Assembly: GCF_000161935.1 (NCBI RefSeq)
Contig: NZ_GG698803.1
Location: forward strand, 206,888-270,887
DNA: 64,000 bases
From: Limosilactobacillus coleohominis 101-4-CHN
Lineage (GTDB): Bacteria > Bacillota > Bacilli > Lactobacillales > Lactobacillaceae
Direction of reading: 5' to 3'
Positions 53,972 to 62,257 of the stretch are shown one piece after another. Positions within the stretch are counted from its first letter, which is position 1, and every line of letters starts with the position of its first letter. Under the pieces are notes generated by a model that was given only the letters and a program-made list of their open reading frames with translations, was not told the DNA's origin and did not search any database. The position numbers and the translations under genes are program-made.

Positions 53972-54075
53972 TATTATCGCGTAGGCTTTGGCGCAGTCAA
54001 TGATCAACTGGCCGACTGCCACGATAACTATGGCGGCAGTAATGCCGAGTCCTCGATTCTTTCCAAATTAACATA
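53949..54075 (-). pseudogene. Short transmembrane toxin-like peptide, frameshifted
   Basis: A minus-strand frame ending at TAG (53951-53949) encodes GLGITAAIVIVAVGQLII then DCAKAYAIIKKANHNG: one hydrophobic helix plus a basic polar tail, the build of small type I toxins and holin-like peptides. RBS GAGGTGATG (54087-54079) and ATG (54075-54073) are in place. The ATG is one base out of frame, and an in-frame TAA precedes the peptide. Removing one base in ATGTTAATTTGG would give an intact ~41-residue peptide. So it is an inactivated toxin gene, or there is a sequencing error. No named family recognised. Confidence 0.6.
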
Positions 54076-54087
54076 GTCATCACCTCG

Positions 54088-54109
54088 CGTTATCAGGAAT
54101 AGTTGAGGG
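54088..54109 (+). repeat. Direct repeat DR2 (next to the toxin-like Shine-Dalgarno)
   Basis: 18 of 22 bases identical to DR1 (53921-53942). On the minus-strand RNA its complement lies immediately upstream of GAGGTGATG. Confidence 0.85.
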
Positions 54110-54180
54110 GTGATGCGACCATGTCCTTATCACTAAGCCTTCCATGTTGGGAGCGACCCACCATTTCAGACCTGATGATA

Positions 54181-54189
54181 TTTTACCAT
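54181..54189 (-). promoter_or_regulatory. Extended -10 promoter of the toxin-like RNA (minus strand)
   Basis: Minus-strand TGG-TAAAAT (54189-54181). The start would be near 54174, giving a 5' untranslated leader of about 100 nt before the ATG at 54075. Confidence 0.45.
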
Positions 54190-54200
54190 AGAAACAACAA

Positions 54201-54227
54201 AAAGCCTGCAGACCGCAGTCCACAGGT
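54201..54227 (-). terminator. Terminator of the head-holin operon (minus strand)
   Basis: Minus-strand CCTGTGGAC (54227-54219) pairs with GTCTGCAGG (54214-54206) with two wobbles, then CTTTTTG. It lies a few bases after the holin stop. Confidence 0.75.
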
Positions 54228-54232
54228 AAAAG

Positions 54233-54643
54233 TTAGTTATTATCGTCCTTATCGTGCAATTGTTGGAGAACACTTTTCAATTTATCAGGTACGGGTAGCC
54301 CCAGACGGCTTATATTTTCTAATAGAGAAATGCCCTCATTAGAGATATAGAAGAAAATCGTAGCAGTACGGATCGCTGAACCATTCTTTAATAGGTAAAT
54401 ATCAAGGCAATGTGCAATACCGACCAATAATAGAATTAACACTTTGCGCGTAAGCCCACGAAAGCCAATTTCACTGGAGAGTTTATGTTCGTTAATGGCA
54501 CAAAGCACTCCGGTGATATAGTCCACTACCATGAAAATGAGTAGAACATATAGAAAACCATCCAGTCCGCCTAAGAACCAGCCGAGGAAAGCCCCAATTG
54601 CACCAAAGCATGAATTAATTACTGTTAAACTAGTTGTCTTCAT
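54233..54643 (-). CDS. Phage holin (holin_4 / toxin secretion-lysis type)
   Basis: 136 residues with four hydrophobic segments; family blocks are FMVVDYITGVLCAINEHKLS and GFRGLTRKVLILLLVGIAH, plus FFYISNEGISLLENISRLGL and a hydrophilic tail. It would permeabilise the membrane at lysis. The ATG at 54643 is chosen (14-base overlap with the head closure gene; AGAGGAG 12 bases upstream); ATG 54652 is possible. No endolysin gene follows, which is unusual for a complete lysis cassette. Confidence 0.85.
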   Translation of the reverse strand: MKTTSLTVINSCFGAIGAFLGWFLGGLDGFLYVLLIFMVVDYITGVLCAINEHKLSSEIGFRGLTRKVLILLLVGIAHCLDIYLLKNGSAIRTATIFFYISNEGISLLENISRLGLPVPDKLKSVLQQLHDKDDNN

Positions 54644-55013
54644 TCGGATCATCAACTCCTCTCGAATATTCAGCCTTAATTTCCAGATACTCATGGTTGT
54701 ACTTAACGTCATCAATAAAGCCAATATTGTAGCCACGACCTTCAAACCAAATGTTGGTTTCTTCGTCAATATCATCACGGTATCGGATGATGAATGACAG
54801 TTGTTTTTCCAATTTCACCGTGACCGCTGTGTAGTATTCCTGACCGTGTAGGGCAGAAACTTTTGCCCACACATCGCCTAAGCGAACATCCTTGTACATC
54901 GACATTCCGGTATTAGGATTTTCGCCGACATATTTCTTTTTCATCAGCGTAATGCGGCGATCTAGTTCACCAATATCAGCAATCTTACTGACCCGTTTAT
55001 TTTGCTGTTGCAT
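54630..55013 (-). CDS. Phage head closure protein (head-tail joining family)
   Basis: 127 residues; IGELDRRITLMKKKYVGENP and VWAKVSALHGQEYYTA fit the SPP1 gp16/HK97 gp10-like adaptor family that closes the portal channel after packaging and offers the docking face for a tail. The start overlaps the previous stop by one base (TAATG). In ordinary siphophages tail-completion and major tail genes would follow; here the holin does. Confidence 0.82.
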   Translation of the reverse strand: MQQQNKRVSKIADIGELDRRITLMKKKYVGENPNTGMSMYKDVRLGDVWAKVSALHGQEYYTAVTVKLEKQLSFIIRYRDDIDEETNIWFEGRGYNIGFIDDVKYNHEYLEIKAEYSRGVDDPNEDN

Positions 55014-55291
55014 TAAAATTCCTCCTTCCGGTAAGGGGACAAGATGGCCCGAAGAAACTTGATCATGGCATCAAAATCAGCCGTTTCCCGATATTCGTAA
55101 AGGTAAGCTACGGTATAGAGAATCGCGGTATGAATATCATCAGGGAGAGGATCAAATGCTGATAGAGGCTGACGAAGGACATTTTCGACGGTAGCAGTCG
55201 CCGATCCAATCAACTTTGTGATGAGGTCATCTTCAACAGTGTTATCAACTCTTAGGTAGGCTTTTGCTTCGGCCAAAGTAATAGCAGCCAC
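55013..55291 (-). CDS. Phage head-tail connector protein (gp6-like)
   Basis: 92 residues, ITLAEAKAYLRVDNTVEDDL and an all-helical pattern of the HK97 gp6 / SPP1 gp15 family that forms the first ring below the portal. Placed between capsid and head closure genes as usual. Confidence 0.85.
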   Translation of the reverse strand: MAAITLAEAKAYLRVDNTVEDDLITKLIGSATATVENVLRQPLSAFDPLPDDIHTAILYTVAYLYEYRETADFDAMIKFLRAILSPYRKEEF

Positions 55292-55307
55292 ATTTCATCA
55301 GTCCTTT

Positions 55308-56486
55308 CTACTTAGCAGCCATGGCAAGAGTTTTAATGGCTTCTGGGAGGATGACTTTGCCATCTACTCGTTGCGAGCCCAAGAAACCGACTTGACCAGT
55401 TACAGCATAAAGTTCATTAAGTCGTTTAAAGGTTCGACCTTGACGATCAGCAATCCAATAGTAATTGAAATCACCAAAGAGCACTGGTTTATTAGATGCG
55501 GCCATGGATGGCATGAACGGACTAGTATAAACTGGGCAATTGAGGATTCGATCTGGTTGGCCAGCTTGAACAGAAGGCTGCCAGATATATTGACCATTGT
55601 TATCCTTCATTTTGCGAATGGTTTTCACGGTATCATCATTCATTAAGAAAACAGCATTTTGACGGTATGGTGCTCTTAAGGAATAGAAAAGTTCGATCAA
55701 ATCATCAAAAGTCAATGTATCGGCCTTAGCAGCTGTGGATCCCGCAGACGCACCATTAGTGTCGGTTAAGATACCAGTTGGTTGGCCAGTGCCGGTACTC
55801 GTTAGGAAGGCTTGTTCTTCAGCATTACCAAGTCGACGACCAAATTCATCAGATAAATAGGACATCAAGTCGAAGGCGGAGTCATTCAGTAGTTCTTCCG
55901 ATACCTTGATCAGAGTCCCCAATTTGTGAGCACTGAGGGATACTTGACTAAATTGAGTATTAGATTCTGTGTAGGCTGCTTCTTCCTCGAGCCAAGCAGC
56001 TGTTCCTTCGCTCGCGACAACCGGAATCTTATGTTCACCGCTATTTGTTTGAATGACATGGCTGATGGTTCGCAGGACGTTGGCTTCTTTAAGCTTTTGA
56101 ATCAGTTGATTTTCAAACTCATTTGGCACTAGGAAGCCACCATCTGGATCCGTACCTTCTTTTAGTGCATCAACGACCGCATGACCACGCATCATTTGCC
56201 AAAAGTTCTGCGCATAAGCATCCTGACCCTTTGGTAATTCTCCAGCAGTCGGGGTATTAGTAAGGGCTTTAGTTGTGGGCTGATTGAGTTCTACTTCAAT
56301 TTGGGCTTGCTTATGGAGCCGATCGATTTCCTTACCCAAGTTGACGACGTCTTGTTCCATCTTTTCGTAGGTAGCGTTGTCCTCAGCAGAAAGTACATCA
56401 GCTTCTTTTTGTTTAGTGTCCAGGAAATACTTTGCTTGCTTCCAAATACGGGCACGCTTTTCTTGTAATTCAGTAATCTTGTTCAT
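55308..56486 (-). CDS. HK97-fold major capsid protein
   Basis: 392 residues. The N-terminal ~100 residues form a charged coiled-coil delta domain (scaffold; KITELQEKRARIWKQAKYFL) expected to be removed by the protease. The HK97 fold begins near GTDPDGGFLVPNEFENQLI and continues through EEAAYTESNTQFSQVSLSAH and AFLTSTGTGQPTGIL. RBS TTAGGAGGA. Builds the icosahedral shell. Confidence 0.92.
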   Translation of the reverse strand: MNKITELQEKRARIWKQAKYFLDTKQKEADVLSAEDNATYEKMEQDVVNLGKEIDRLHKQAQIEVELNQPTTKALTNTPTAGELPKGQDAYAQNFWQMMRGHAVVDALKEGTDPDGGFLVPNEFENQLIQKLKEANVLRTISHVIQTNSGEHKIPVVASEGTAAWLEEEAAYTESNTQFSQVSLSAHKLGTLIKVSEELLNDSAFDLMSYLSDEFGRRLGNAEEQAFLTSTGTGQPTGILTDTNGASAGSTAAKADTLTFDDLIELFYSLRAPYRQNAVFLMNDDTVKTIRKMKDNNGQYIWQPSVQAGQPDRILNCPVYTSPFMPSMAASNKPVLFGDFNYYWIADRQGRTFKRLNELYAVTGQVGFLGSQRVDGKVILPEAIKTLAMAAK

Positions 56487-56504
56487 TGATAAGTTCCTCC
56501 TAAA

Positions 56505-57176
56505 TTAGTGTGATAACAAAGAAAGCCGCTTTTGCAGCGACTTTACAGAAATAGTAGATTTTGCTTTAGGCTTGAGTTTATTCAATAACACCAGGTCAGA
56601 TTGCTTATCGGAATACGAGTAACAATCTGTGACATTCTTATTGTCACCCAGCATGGCATCAGCAAAGCCTAATTCGATAGCTTTATTGACGTTCATCCAA
56701 GTTTCGTTATCCATCATTGTTGAAATCTTTTCACGGGGCAGGTTGGTTTTCAGCTCATAGGCATTGATGATCGACTCCTTGGTTTCAGCTAGCATTTGCG
56801 CAGCGTGGTCGAGATCTCTTTCTTGACCGCCGACAATAGTCAGTGGATTGTGGATCATTAGCATAGCCGCAGGAGCCATTGAAACAGTAGTTCCAGCCAT
56901 CGCAATTACCGAAGCAGCAGATGCCGCAATACCTGAGATTTTGACATTGACTTCATTCGGGTAATTCATCAGCATGGTATAAATTTGACTGGCAGCGGTA
57001 CAATCACCACCAGGGGAGTTCAGCCAGAGATCGATTGGATCCTGACTTTCATTAAGTTCGTCTTGGAATACCTGTGGTGAAACATCGTCATGCACCCAGC
57101 TATCAGGAGCAATTACCCCAGAGATAGCTAGTTGCCGCTGATCACCATTTTGTTTCCAGTTCCAGAAACGTTTCAT
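56505..57176 (-). CDS. ClpP-like prohead protease
   Basis: 223 residues, Ser-protease of the S14/ClpP fold. The nucleophile Ser is in GIAASAASVIAMAG and the His in MLMIHNPLTIV; LNSPGGDCTAASQIY precedes them. Removes the capsid delta domain during maturation. It overlaps the portal gene by 4 bases (ATGA). Confidence 0.92.
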   Translation of the reverse strand: MKRFWNWKQNGDQRQLAISGVIAPDSWVHDDVSPQVFQDELNESQDPIDLWLNSPGGDCTAASQIYTMLMNYPNEVNVKISGIAASAASVIAMAGTTVSMAPAAMLMIHNPLTIVGGQERDLDHAAQMLAETKESIINAYELKTNLPREKISTMMDNETWMNVNKAIELGFADAMLGDNKNVTDCYSYSDKQSDLVLLNKLKPKAKSTISVKSLQKRLSLLSH

Positions 57177-58384
57177 TCTTTTGGTTCCTCACTTTCTTTG
57201 GTTGTTTGCGTGTTATAGAAATTACCGGCTTGGTTAAGTGGCAGCATGTTACCGTTAACCAAGTACTGATCACCACCTTCATCAGTAGGGATGCGGTTAA
57301 GATCTTCAAGTTCCCGAATATCATTTGCAGACAACCAACCATTTTGGCGTCCAATTGCATAGCCATTCATTCGGCTTTCGTAGTCGCCACGTAGTAGTCC
57401 ATCAACATTGAATTTAACGAAAAACTTTCGTTGATCATCAGCGGAAAGTAGCTGTTGATTCATAGCTTGTTCCCAGCGAATACACCAAGGGTTCAGGGTG
57501 TACTTTACAAATTCGAGTGATTGTTGCTCGATATTTGAGAAAGTCGAACGATCTAGGTCACCAACCATATGCGGTGGTACACGAAAAATTCTGGCAATTT
57601 CGTCGAGTTGGAATTTTCGAGTATCAAGAAATTGCGCTTGGTCGGGTGGAATGGAAAGCTGGTGAAAAGTCATTCCTTCTTCCAAGACAGCAATGCTGTG
57701 ATTATTAGATCCCGAAAATTGTGACTGCCAACTTTTCCGAAGCCGTTCAGGGTCTTTGACTACATTAGGGTGCTCTAGAACACCACCAGGCGTGGCATCA
57801 TTTTTGAAGAAAGTGGCTCCGTATTGTTCGGCAGCCATGGATAATCCAATCGCATTCTTAGCCATAGCAATGGGACTGTAACCAATCAAACCATCAAAAC
57901 CCAATCCGGCGATATGAAGGACTTCATCGGACAAGAGAATTACTTGTTTCGATTTATTTTTTGCCTGGTAATCATCGTAGTTGCGAGTATAGGTATAGTA
58001 GATTTCACCGTTGGCAGCTCTGTTAACGTCCATTCGATCAGGCATCAAAGGATAGAGTCCGGTGATCTTGCCTTGACCGTTTCGAATGATTTGTGCATAG
58101 GCATTACCCCACAGTAATAAATGGTTCATCATGGTTTCACGAAAGATAAAACTGGTCATTTCTGGATTTGGCGCATCATGAAGCAAAAAATAAAGTGGGT
58201 GGTTAATTGCCCGCTGTTTACCACCATCGCTGGTGTATTGATAAATATGAAGTGGTAGTTCAGCTAATCCTTCAGCCAAGACTCGAACACAAGCATAAAC
58301 TGCAGTATTTTGCATTGCAGTACGTTCGGTCACATTTTGGCCAGCCATCGAACTGCCGAAGAAAAATGACATGGTGCTAGACAA
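57173..58384 (-). CDS. Phage portal protein (HK97 type)
   Basis: 403 residues from the first usable TTG (58384); ATG 58372 is another option. Family blocks are RTAMQNTAVYACVRVLAEGL, LYFLLHDAPNPEM and FRVPPHMVGDL. It forms the dodecameric ring through which DNA is packaged. The normal N-terminus seems to start further upstream (58438, good AAAGGAG), but that frame has a TAA at 58397-58399. The present protein would therefore need reinitiation. Confidence 0.88.
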   Translation of the reverse strand: MSSTMSFFFGSSMAGQNVTERTAMQNTAVYACVRVLAEGLAELPLHIYQYTSDGGKQRAINHPLYFLLHDAPNPEMTSFIFRETMMNHLLLWGNAYAQIIRNGQGKITGLYPLMPDRMDVNRAANGEIYYTYTRNYDDYQAKNKSKQVILLSDEVLHIAGLGFDGLIGYSPIAMAKNAIGLSMAAEQYGATFFKNDATPGGVLEHPNVVKDPERLRKSWQSQFSGSNNHSIAVLEEGMTFHQLSIPPDQAQFLDTRKFQLDEIARIFRVPPHMVGDLDRSTFSNIEQQSLEFVKYTLNPWCIRWEQAMNQQLLSADDQRKFFVKFNVDGLLRGDYESRMNGYAIGRQNGWLSANDIRELEDLNRIPTDEGGDQYLVNGNMLPLNQAGNFYNTQTTKESEEPKE

Positions 58385-58438
58385 GGTGTTTTTAGGTTAA
58401 GCTTTATTGGTATGGAATAATTTATTAAATAAACCCAT
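58385..58438 (-). pseudogene. Severed N-terminus of the portal gene
   Basis: ATG 58438 behind AAAGGAGTTG gives MGLFNKLFHTNKA, then TAA (58399-58397), then PKNT leading in the same frame into the portal frame. The beginning is typical of portal proteins, so TAA is likely a mutated CAA codon. Confidence 0.7.
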
Positions 58439-58466
58439 GGCATCAACTCCTTTCAGTCCTACGCAA

Positions 58467-60086
58467 TTACAACATCAATAGGCCTCGACCATCATAAACA
58501 GAATCACCATTATCCTCATTTCGGATAGCACGATCCAGTCCCATAATGGTGGCCACTACGCCATCAATTTTTTCGGTTGACTTAGCCTTATCCGGTTTAA
58601 TATTTCCGGCTGGGTCAGTGCGGATGTAGATGTTATCCATCATCCAGCGTAAGACCGGATGACCACCATGAGCGATCTTCTTTTCCAGAGTTAATCGCAT
58701 TAGTTCTTTAGTTGGAGGCGTCATGTCCTTAAATCCCTGGCCAAACGGGACCACGGTGAATCCCATACCTTCAAGATTTTGAACCATTTCGACAGCTCCC
58801 CACCGGTCGAAGGCAATTTCACGGATGTGATATTTCTTTCCCAGATCATCAATAAAGTGTTCGATGAATCCGTAGTGAACTACATTACCTTCTGTTGTTT
58901 GCAGATAACCTTGTTGTTTCCAAATATCGTATGGAACATGATCACGCCGAACTCGTAAGTCAACATTATCTTCGGGAATCCAGAAATAGGGTAGAAGGGT
59001 ATAACCTTCAGAATCATCCCTTGGTGGAAACACTAGAACAAAAGCAGTGATATCAGTAGTCGACGACAGGTCGAGTCCACCGTAACAATCTCGTCCCCGT
59101 AGTTCATTAGGATCAACTGGGAAAGCACAAGCATCCCATTTATCCATCGGCATCCATCGGACATCTTGTTTAACCCACTGATTTAAACGGAGTTGACGGA
59201 AGGTGTTTTCTTCAGCAGGATTTTCTTTGGCTGAATTATAGGCATCTTTTACTTTCTCCATTTTGACTGTAATTCCTAAAGAAGGATTAGCTTTTTTCCA
59301 GACTTCGGGGCTCGACCAATCTTCATCCCGACCAGCACCATAAATTACCGGATAAAAGCGGGGATCATGTTTGCGACCTTTCATGATATCAATTGCTTTT
59401 TGATGGACTTGATAACAGATTGAATTTTCATCATTACCAGCAGTGGTTATTAGAAAGTAAAGAGGTTGCGTTCTGGCATCCCCTGATCCCTTCGTCATAA
59501 CGTCATAGAGTTTCCGGTTCGGTTGGGTATGCAGTTCGTCAAAGATAACTCCGGACACATTGAACCCATGTTTAGAATAAGCGTCAGCAGATAGAACCTG
59601 ATAGAAACTATTAGTGGGTTCATAGATCAGCCGTTTTTGTGAAGCGAGAATTTTGCATCGTTTCTTCAAAGCCGGGTTCATTCGTACCATATCAGCGGCC
59701 ACGTCGAAAACAATCGCTGCTTGTTGCCGATCAGCGGCACAACCATACACTTCGGCTCGTTCCTCACCATCTGCACAACAAAGCAAAAGAGCGACTGCTG
59801 CCGCTAGTTCTGATTTTCCTTGTTTCTTTGGAATCTCAACATAAGCAGTATTGAATTGGCGGTAGCCATCAGGCTTCAGAATACCGAAGATGTCACGAAT
59901 AATCTTTTCTTGCCAATCAATCAAGTCAAAGGGTTTTCCTGCCCAAGTTCCCTTAGTATGGCAGAGACATTCAATGAAAGAAACTGCAAAATCAGCTGCA
60001 TCTTTGCTGTAAGTGGAATCCTTAGCCATAAAACGAGTTGGTTTATAATCTTTTAACTTTCTCAAGAAAACATCACTTCCTTTCAT
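58467..60086 (-). CDS. Terminase large subunit
   Basis: Packaging motor ATPase-nuclease, 539 residues. ATPase: Walker A-like EIPKKQGKSELAAAVALLLC, Walker B GVIFDELHTQ, coupling ITTAG. Nuclease: YGGLDLSSTTDITAFVL (Asp), later Asp residues near VVATIMGLDRA. Related to HK97/P27-associated TerL. RBS AAAGGAAG. It lies between DUF5049 and the portal. Confidence 0.93.
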   Translation of the reverse strand: MKGSDVFLRKLKDYKPTRFMAKDSTYSKDAADFAVSFIECLCHTKGTWAGKPFDLIDWQEKIIRDIFGILKPDGYRQFNTAYVEIPKKQGKSELAAAVALLLCCADGEERAEVYGCAADRQQAAIVFDVAADMVRMNPALKKRCKILASQKRLIYEPTNSFYQVLSADAYSKHGFNVSGVIFDELHTQPNRKLYDVMTKGSGDARTQPLYFLITTAGNDENSICYQVHQKAIDIMKGRKHDPRFYPVIYGAGRDEDWSSPEVWKKANPSLGITVKMEKVKDAYNSAKENPAEENTFRQLRLNQWVKQDVRWMPMDKWDACAFPVDPNELRGRDCYGGLDLSSTTDITAFVLVFPPRDDSEGYTLLPYFWIPEDNVDLRVRRDHVPYDIWKQQGYLQTTEGNVVHYGFIEHFIDDLGKKYHIREIAFDRWGAVEMVQNLEGMGFTVVPFGQGFKDMTPPTKELMRLTLEKKIAHGGHPVLRWMMDNIYIRTDPAGNIKPDKAKSTEKIDGVVATIMGLDRAIRNEDNGDSVYDGRGLLML

Positions 60087-60128
60087 TAGTACTAAAAAAG
60101 CACTGAGAATGAACTCAATGCTTAATGA

Positions 60129-60335
60129 TTAATTGAATTTACCAGTTAAAATCAAATTGACATAGCCGGCCCGTTCAGTAGTCAGGTAATCGATCAAATC
60201 GTGGCAGTTGTAATAGTAGGCCAGTCGTTTAACATTCTCGATATCAAACATGTTTACTTCGCCAGTATTGCGAATTTGTAAGACCTGCTGGCGAATGCGG
60301 TCACGTCTAGCTAGTTCATTTTTGATTCTGCTCAT
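60129..60335 (-). CDS. DUF5049-like small phage protein
   Basis: 68 residues; RQQVLQIRNTGEVNMFDIEN and LIDYLTTERAGYVNLILTGK match what I remember of DUF5049, which commonly sits just before TerL. No function known. Two bases after its upstream neighbour. Confidence 0.7.
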   Translation of the reverse strand: MSRIKNELARRDRIRQQVLQIRNTGEVNMFDIENVKRLAYYYNCHDLIDYLTTERAGYVNLILTGKFN

Positions 60336-60337
60336 GA

Positions 60338-60958
60338 TTAGGCCTCCTGATTCTTAAAAGCAGCTGATCCGGCTAAATTTCGTAACAGTACTTTCCGTTG
60401 TGTTTTGTATTCGGGACCGATAAAACCCAGGCGTAGTAGAAAACAACGAAAAGCATATTTCTCATTGCTTTCTTCATGAGGTTCTGACACAATCCGTTGA
60501 TGATTTTTTGCATATTGCACAAGTTTGTCGATAAATTGTTGATAAGCTGTGGCATCATCAAGATTTACCTTGTTGAACCAGTTAAATGTCACCTGTTGAT
60601 CATCAACGTCTAGTTTTAGCGAATCGAGCTGACAAGCATCTTTGATTAGCTGTCCCTTGGCCCAAATTAGGTGACGCAGGTTTTCTAAGGCTTGATCGGT
60701 AAAGTCGTCTCGACGGTAAGCAAGATGCAATTTGATAATGTTAGCGGGCCGGAAACCAAGTTGTTTAAGTTTGTCGATTAGGTTGGATGGAATCTCATCA
60801 GGGGATGAAAGGTTCCCATCTTTACTGACAGTGTATTTGCCAATCTGGTATGCGTAGGTTGGTGTGTACTGATATTCAGCTTTTTGTTGAGTATAGTTAG
60901 CAATCTGTTCGACTAGCTTTTTACGCTGTTGACCATGAACATTAAAATTAATTTCCAT
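60338..60958 (-). CDS. Phage 'virulence-related' family protein
   Basis: 206 residues. MEINFNVHGQQRKKLVEQIA start, YQIGKYTVSKDG, and the end FRCFLLRLGFIGPEYKTQRK then LLRNLAGSAAFKN recall a family in Firmicutes phage packaging modules that is often named virulence-related without experimental support. No catalytic motif recognised. Lies between the methylase and DUF5049. Role unknown. Confidence 0.6.
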   Translation of the reverse strand: MEINFNVHGQQRKKLVEQIANYTQQKAEYQYTPTYAYQIGKYTVSKDGNLSSPDEIPSNLIDKLKQLGFRPANIIKLHLAYRRDDFTDQALENLRHLIWAKGQLIKDACQLDSLKLDVDDQQVTFNWFNKVNLDDATAYQQFIDKLVQYAKNHQRIVSEPHEESNEKYAFRCFLLRLGFIGPEYKTQRKVLLRNLAGSAAFKNQEA

Positions 60959-61030
60959 ATTCTGTACCTCCTTGTTTGATCACTGTATACATCACTCTAA
61001 AAGGCGCAGATAGCAAGGCTTTCCCGCGCT

Positions 61031-62257
61031 TTAGGCCGGCTTCTTTAGATTACTGTAAGGAATTATATGACCATCTCTTTCCACACTGATATCTTGATCC
61101 GAATTGACTTGTTTGATGTAGCGATTAACAATCACATCACAGTATTTAGGATCCAGTTCCATCATGTAACAAATCCGATTAGTTTGCTCGCATGCAATCA
61201 GAGTTGAACCGGAACCACCGAATGGATCGAGAACGGTACAGTTGGACATGGTGGAATTCATGATTGGATAGGCTAGTAGTGGGATTGGTTTCATCGTTGG
61301 GTGTTCCTTACTCTGCTTTGGGCGATCAAATTCCCAGATGGTGGATTCCTTTCGCCCGGTGTACCATTCGTGTTTGCCATCTTTCTTCCATCCATAGAGT
61401 ACGGGTTCATGTTGCCACTGATAGGGAGAGCGACCAAGTACTAATGATTGCTTCTTCCAGATACAGCAACCGGATAAATAAAATCCAGCATCTTGGAAAG
61501 CACGGCGGAAGTTAAGGCCTTCCGTATCGGCGTGAAATACATAGATGCTGGCATCGTTAGCCATTGCTTGATTCATATTTTGAAAAGCAGCAAGCAGAAA
61601 CTGGTAGAACTTGTCATCGGCTTGATGATCATTCTTGATCTTGCCAGCTTTGCTAGAGTAATCGACATTGTATGGAGGATCGGTTAATACTAGGTTGACC
61701 TTATGATCACCCAGTAATTTCTGGTAGCTTTCTGTTTTAGTAGCGTCACCACATAATAAAGTGTGTTTACCTAAGTGCCATAAGTCACCAGGCTTTGAAA
61801 AGGTCGGTTTATCCAATTCGCTATCAACGTCAAAATCATCATCATGCGTATCGTCAGCGGTGCTAAGAAGGTCTGAGATCTCATTCTCGTCAAAGCCAGT
61901 TAAGGAAACATCCAAGTCGCTGGCTTGTAAGTCAGTCATTAGCAAGGCCAACTTGTCTTTATCCCAATCACCGCTGATTTTATTGAGGGCAACGTTGAGA
62001 GCTTTTTCTTTGTCTTCATTTAAATTAACGACAACACACTCGGCTTCTTTGATCCCTTCATCCTGGAGAATCTTTAACCGCTGGTGTCCGCCAACCACGC
62101 GACCAGTTTGCTGGTTCCAGATGATTGGATCAACGTAGCCGAATTCTTTCATTGAGTGTTTTAGCTTTTCGTAGTCAGGATCACCTGGCTTTAAGTCTTT
62201 TCGTGGATTGTAATCCGCGGGGATGAGGTCCGGTATTTTTTTCTTAACAAATTTCAT
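61031..62257 (-). CDS. ParB-like nuclease domain / DNA methyltransferase fusion
   Basis: 408 residues. The N-terminal ~90 residues form a ParB/sulfiredoxin-like domain (LIPADYNPRKDLKPG, then GGHQRLKILQDEG). An acidic linker (DDTHDDDFDVDSELD) follows, then an amino-methyltransferase with TDPPYNVDY (motif IV) before DPFGGSGST (motif I), the beta-class order. An orphan enzyme with no restriction partner, which probably protects element DNA or marks the packaging site. Overlaps terS by one base. Confidence 0.9.
   Translation of the reverse strand: MKFVKKKIPDLIPADYNPRKDLKPGDPDYEKLKHSMKEFGYVDPIIWNQQTGRVVGGHQRLKILQDEGIKEAECVVVNLNEDKEKALNVALNKISGDWDKDKLALLMTDLQASDLDVSLTGFDENEISDLLSTADDTHDDDFDVDSELDKPTFSKPGDLWHLGKHTLLCGDATKTESYQKLLGDHKVNLVLTDPPYNVDYSSKAGKIKNDHQADDKFYQFLLAAFQNMNQAMANDASIYVFHADTEGLNFRRAFQDAGFYLSGCCIWKKQSLVLGRSPYQWQHEPVLYGWKKDGKHEWYTGRKESTIWEFDRPKQSKEHPTMKPIPLLAYPIMNSTMSNCTVLDPFGGSGSTLIACEQTNRICYMMELDPKYCDVIVNRYIKQVNSDQDISVERDGHIIPYSNLKKPA

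Noticed and set aside
54103-54342. Plus-strand frame of 79 residues over the holin end
   Set aside because: It crosses the holin terminator and the 3' end of the holin gene and has no membrane or family features.
54644-54778. Longer holin with an extra N-terminus to 54778
   Set aside because: It would overlap most of the head closure gene; the RBS and family length favour the start at 54643 (or 54652).
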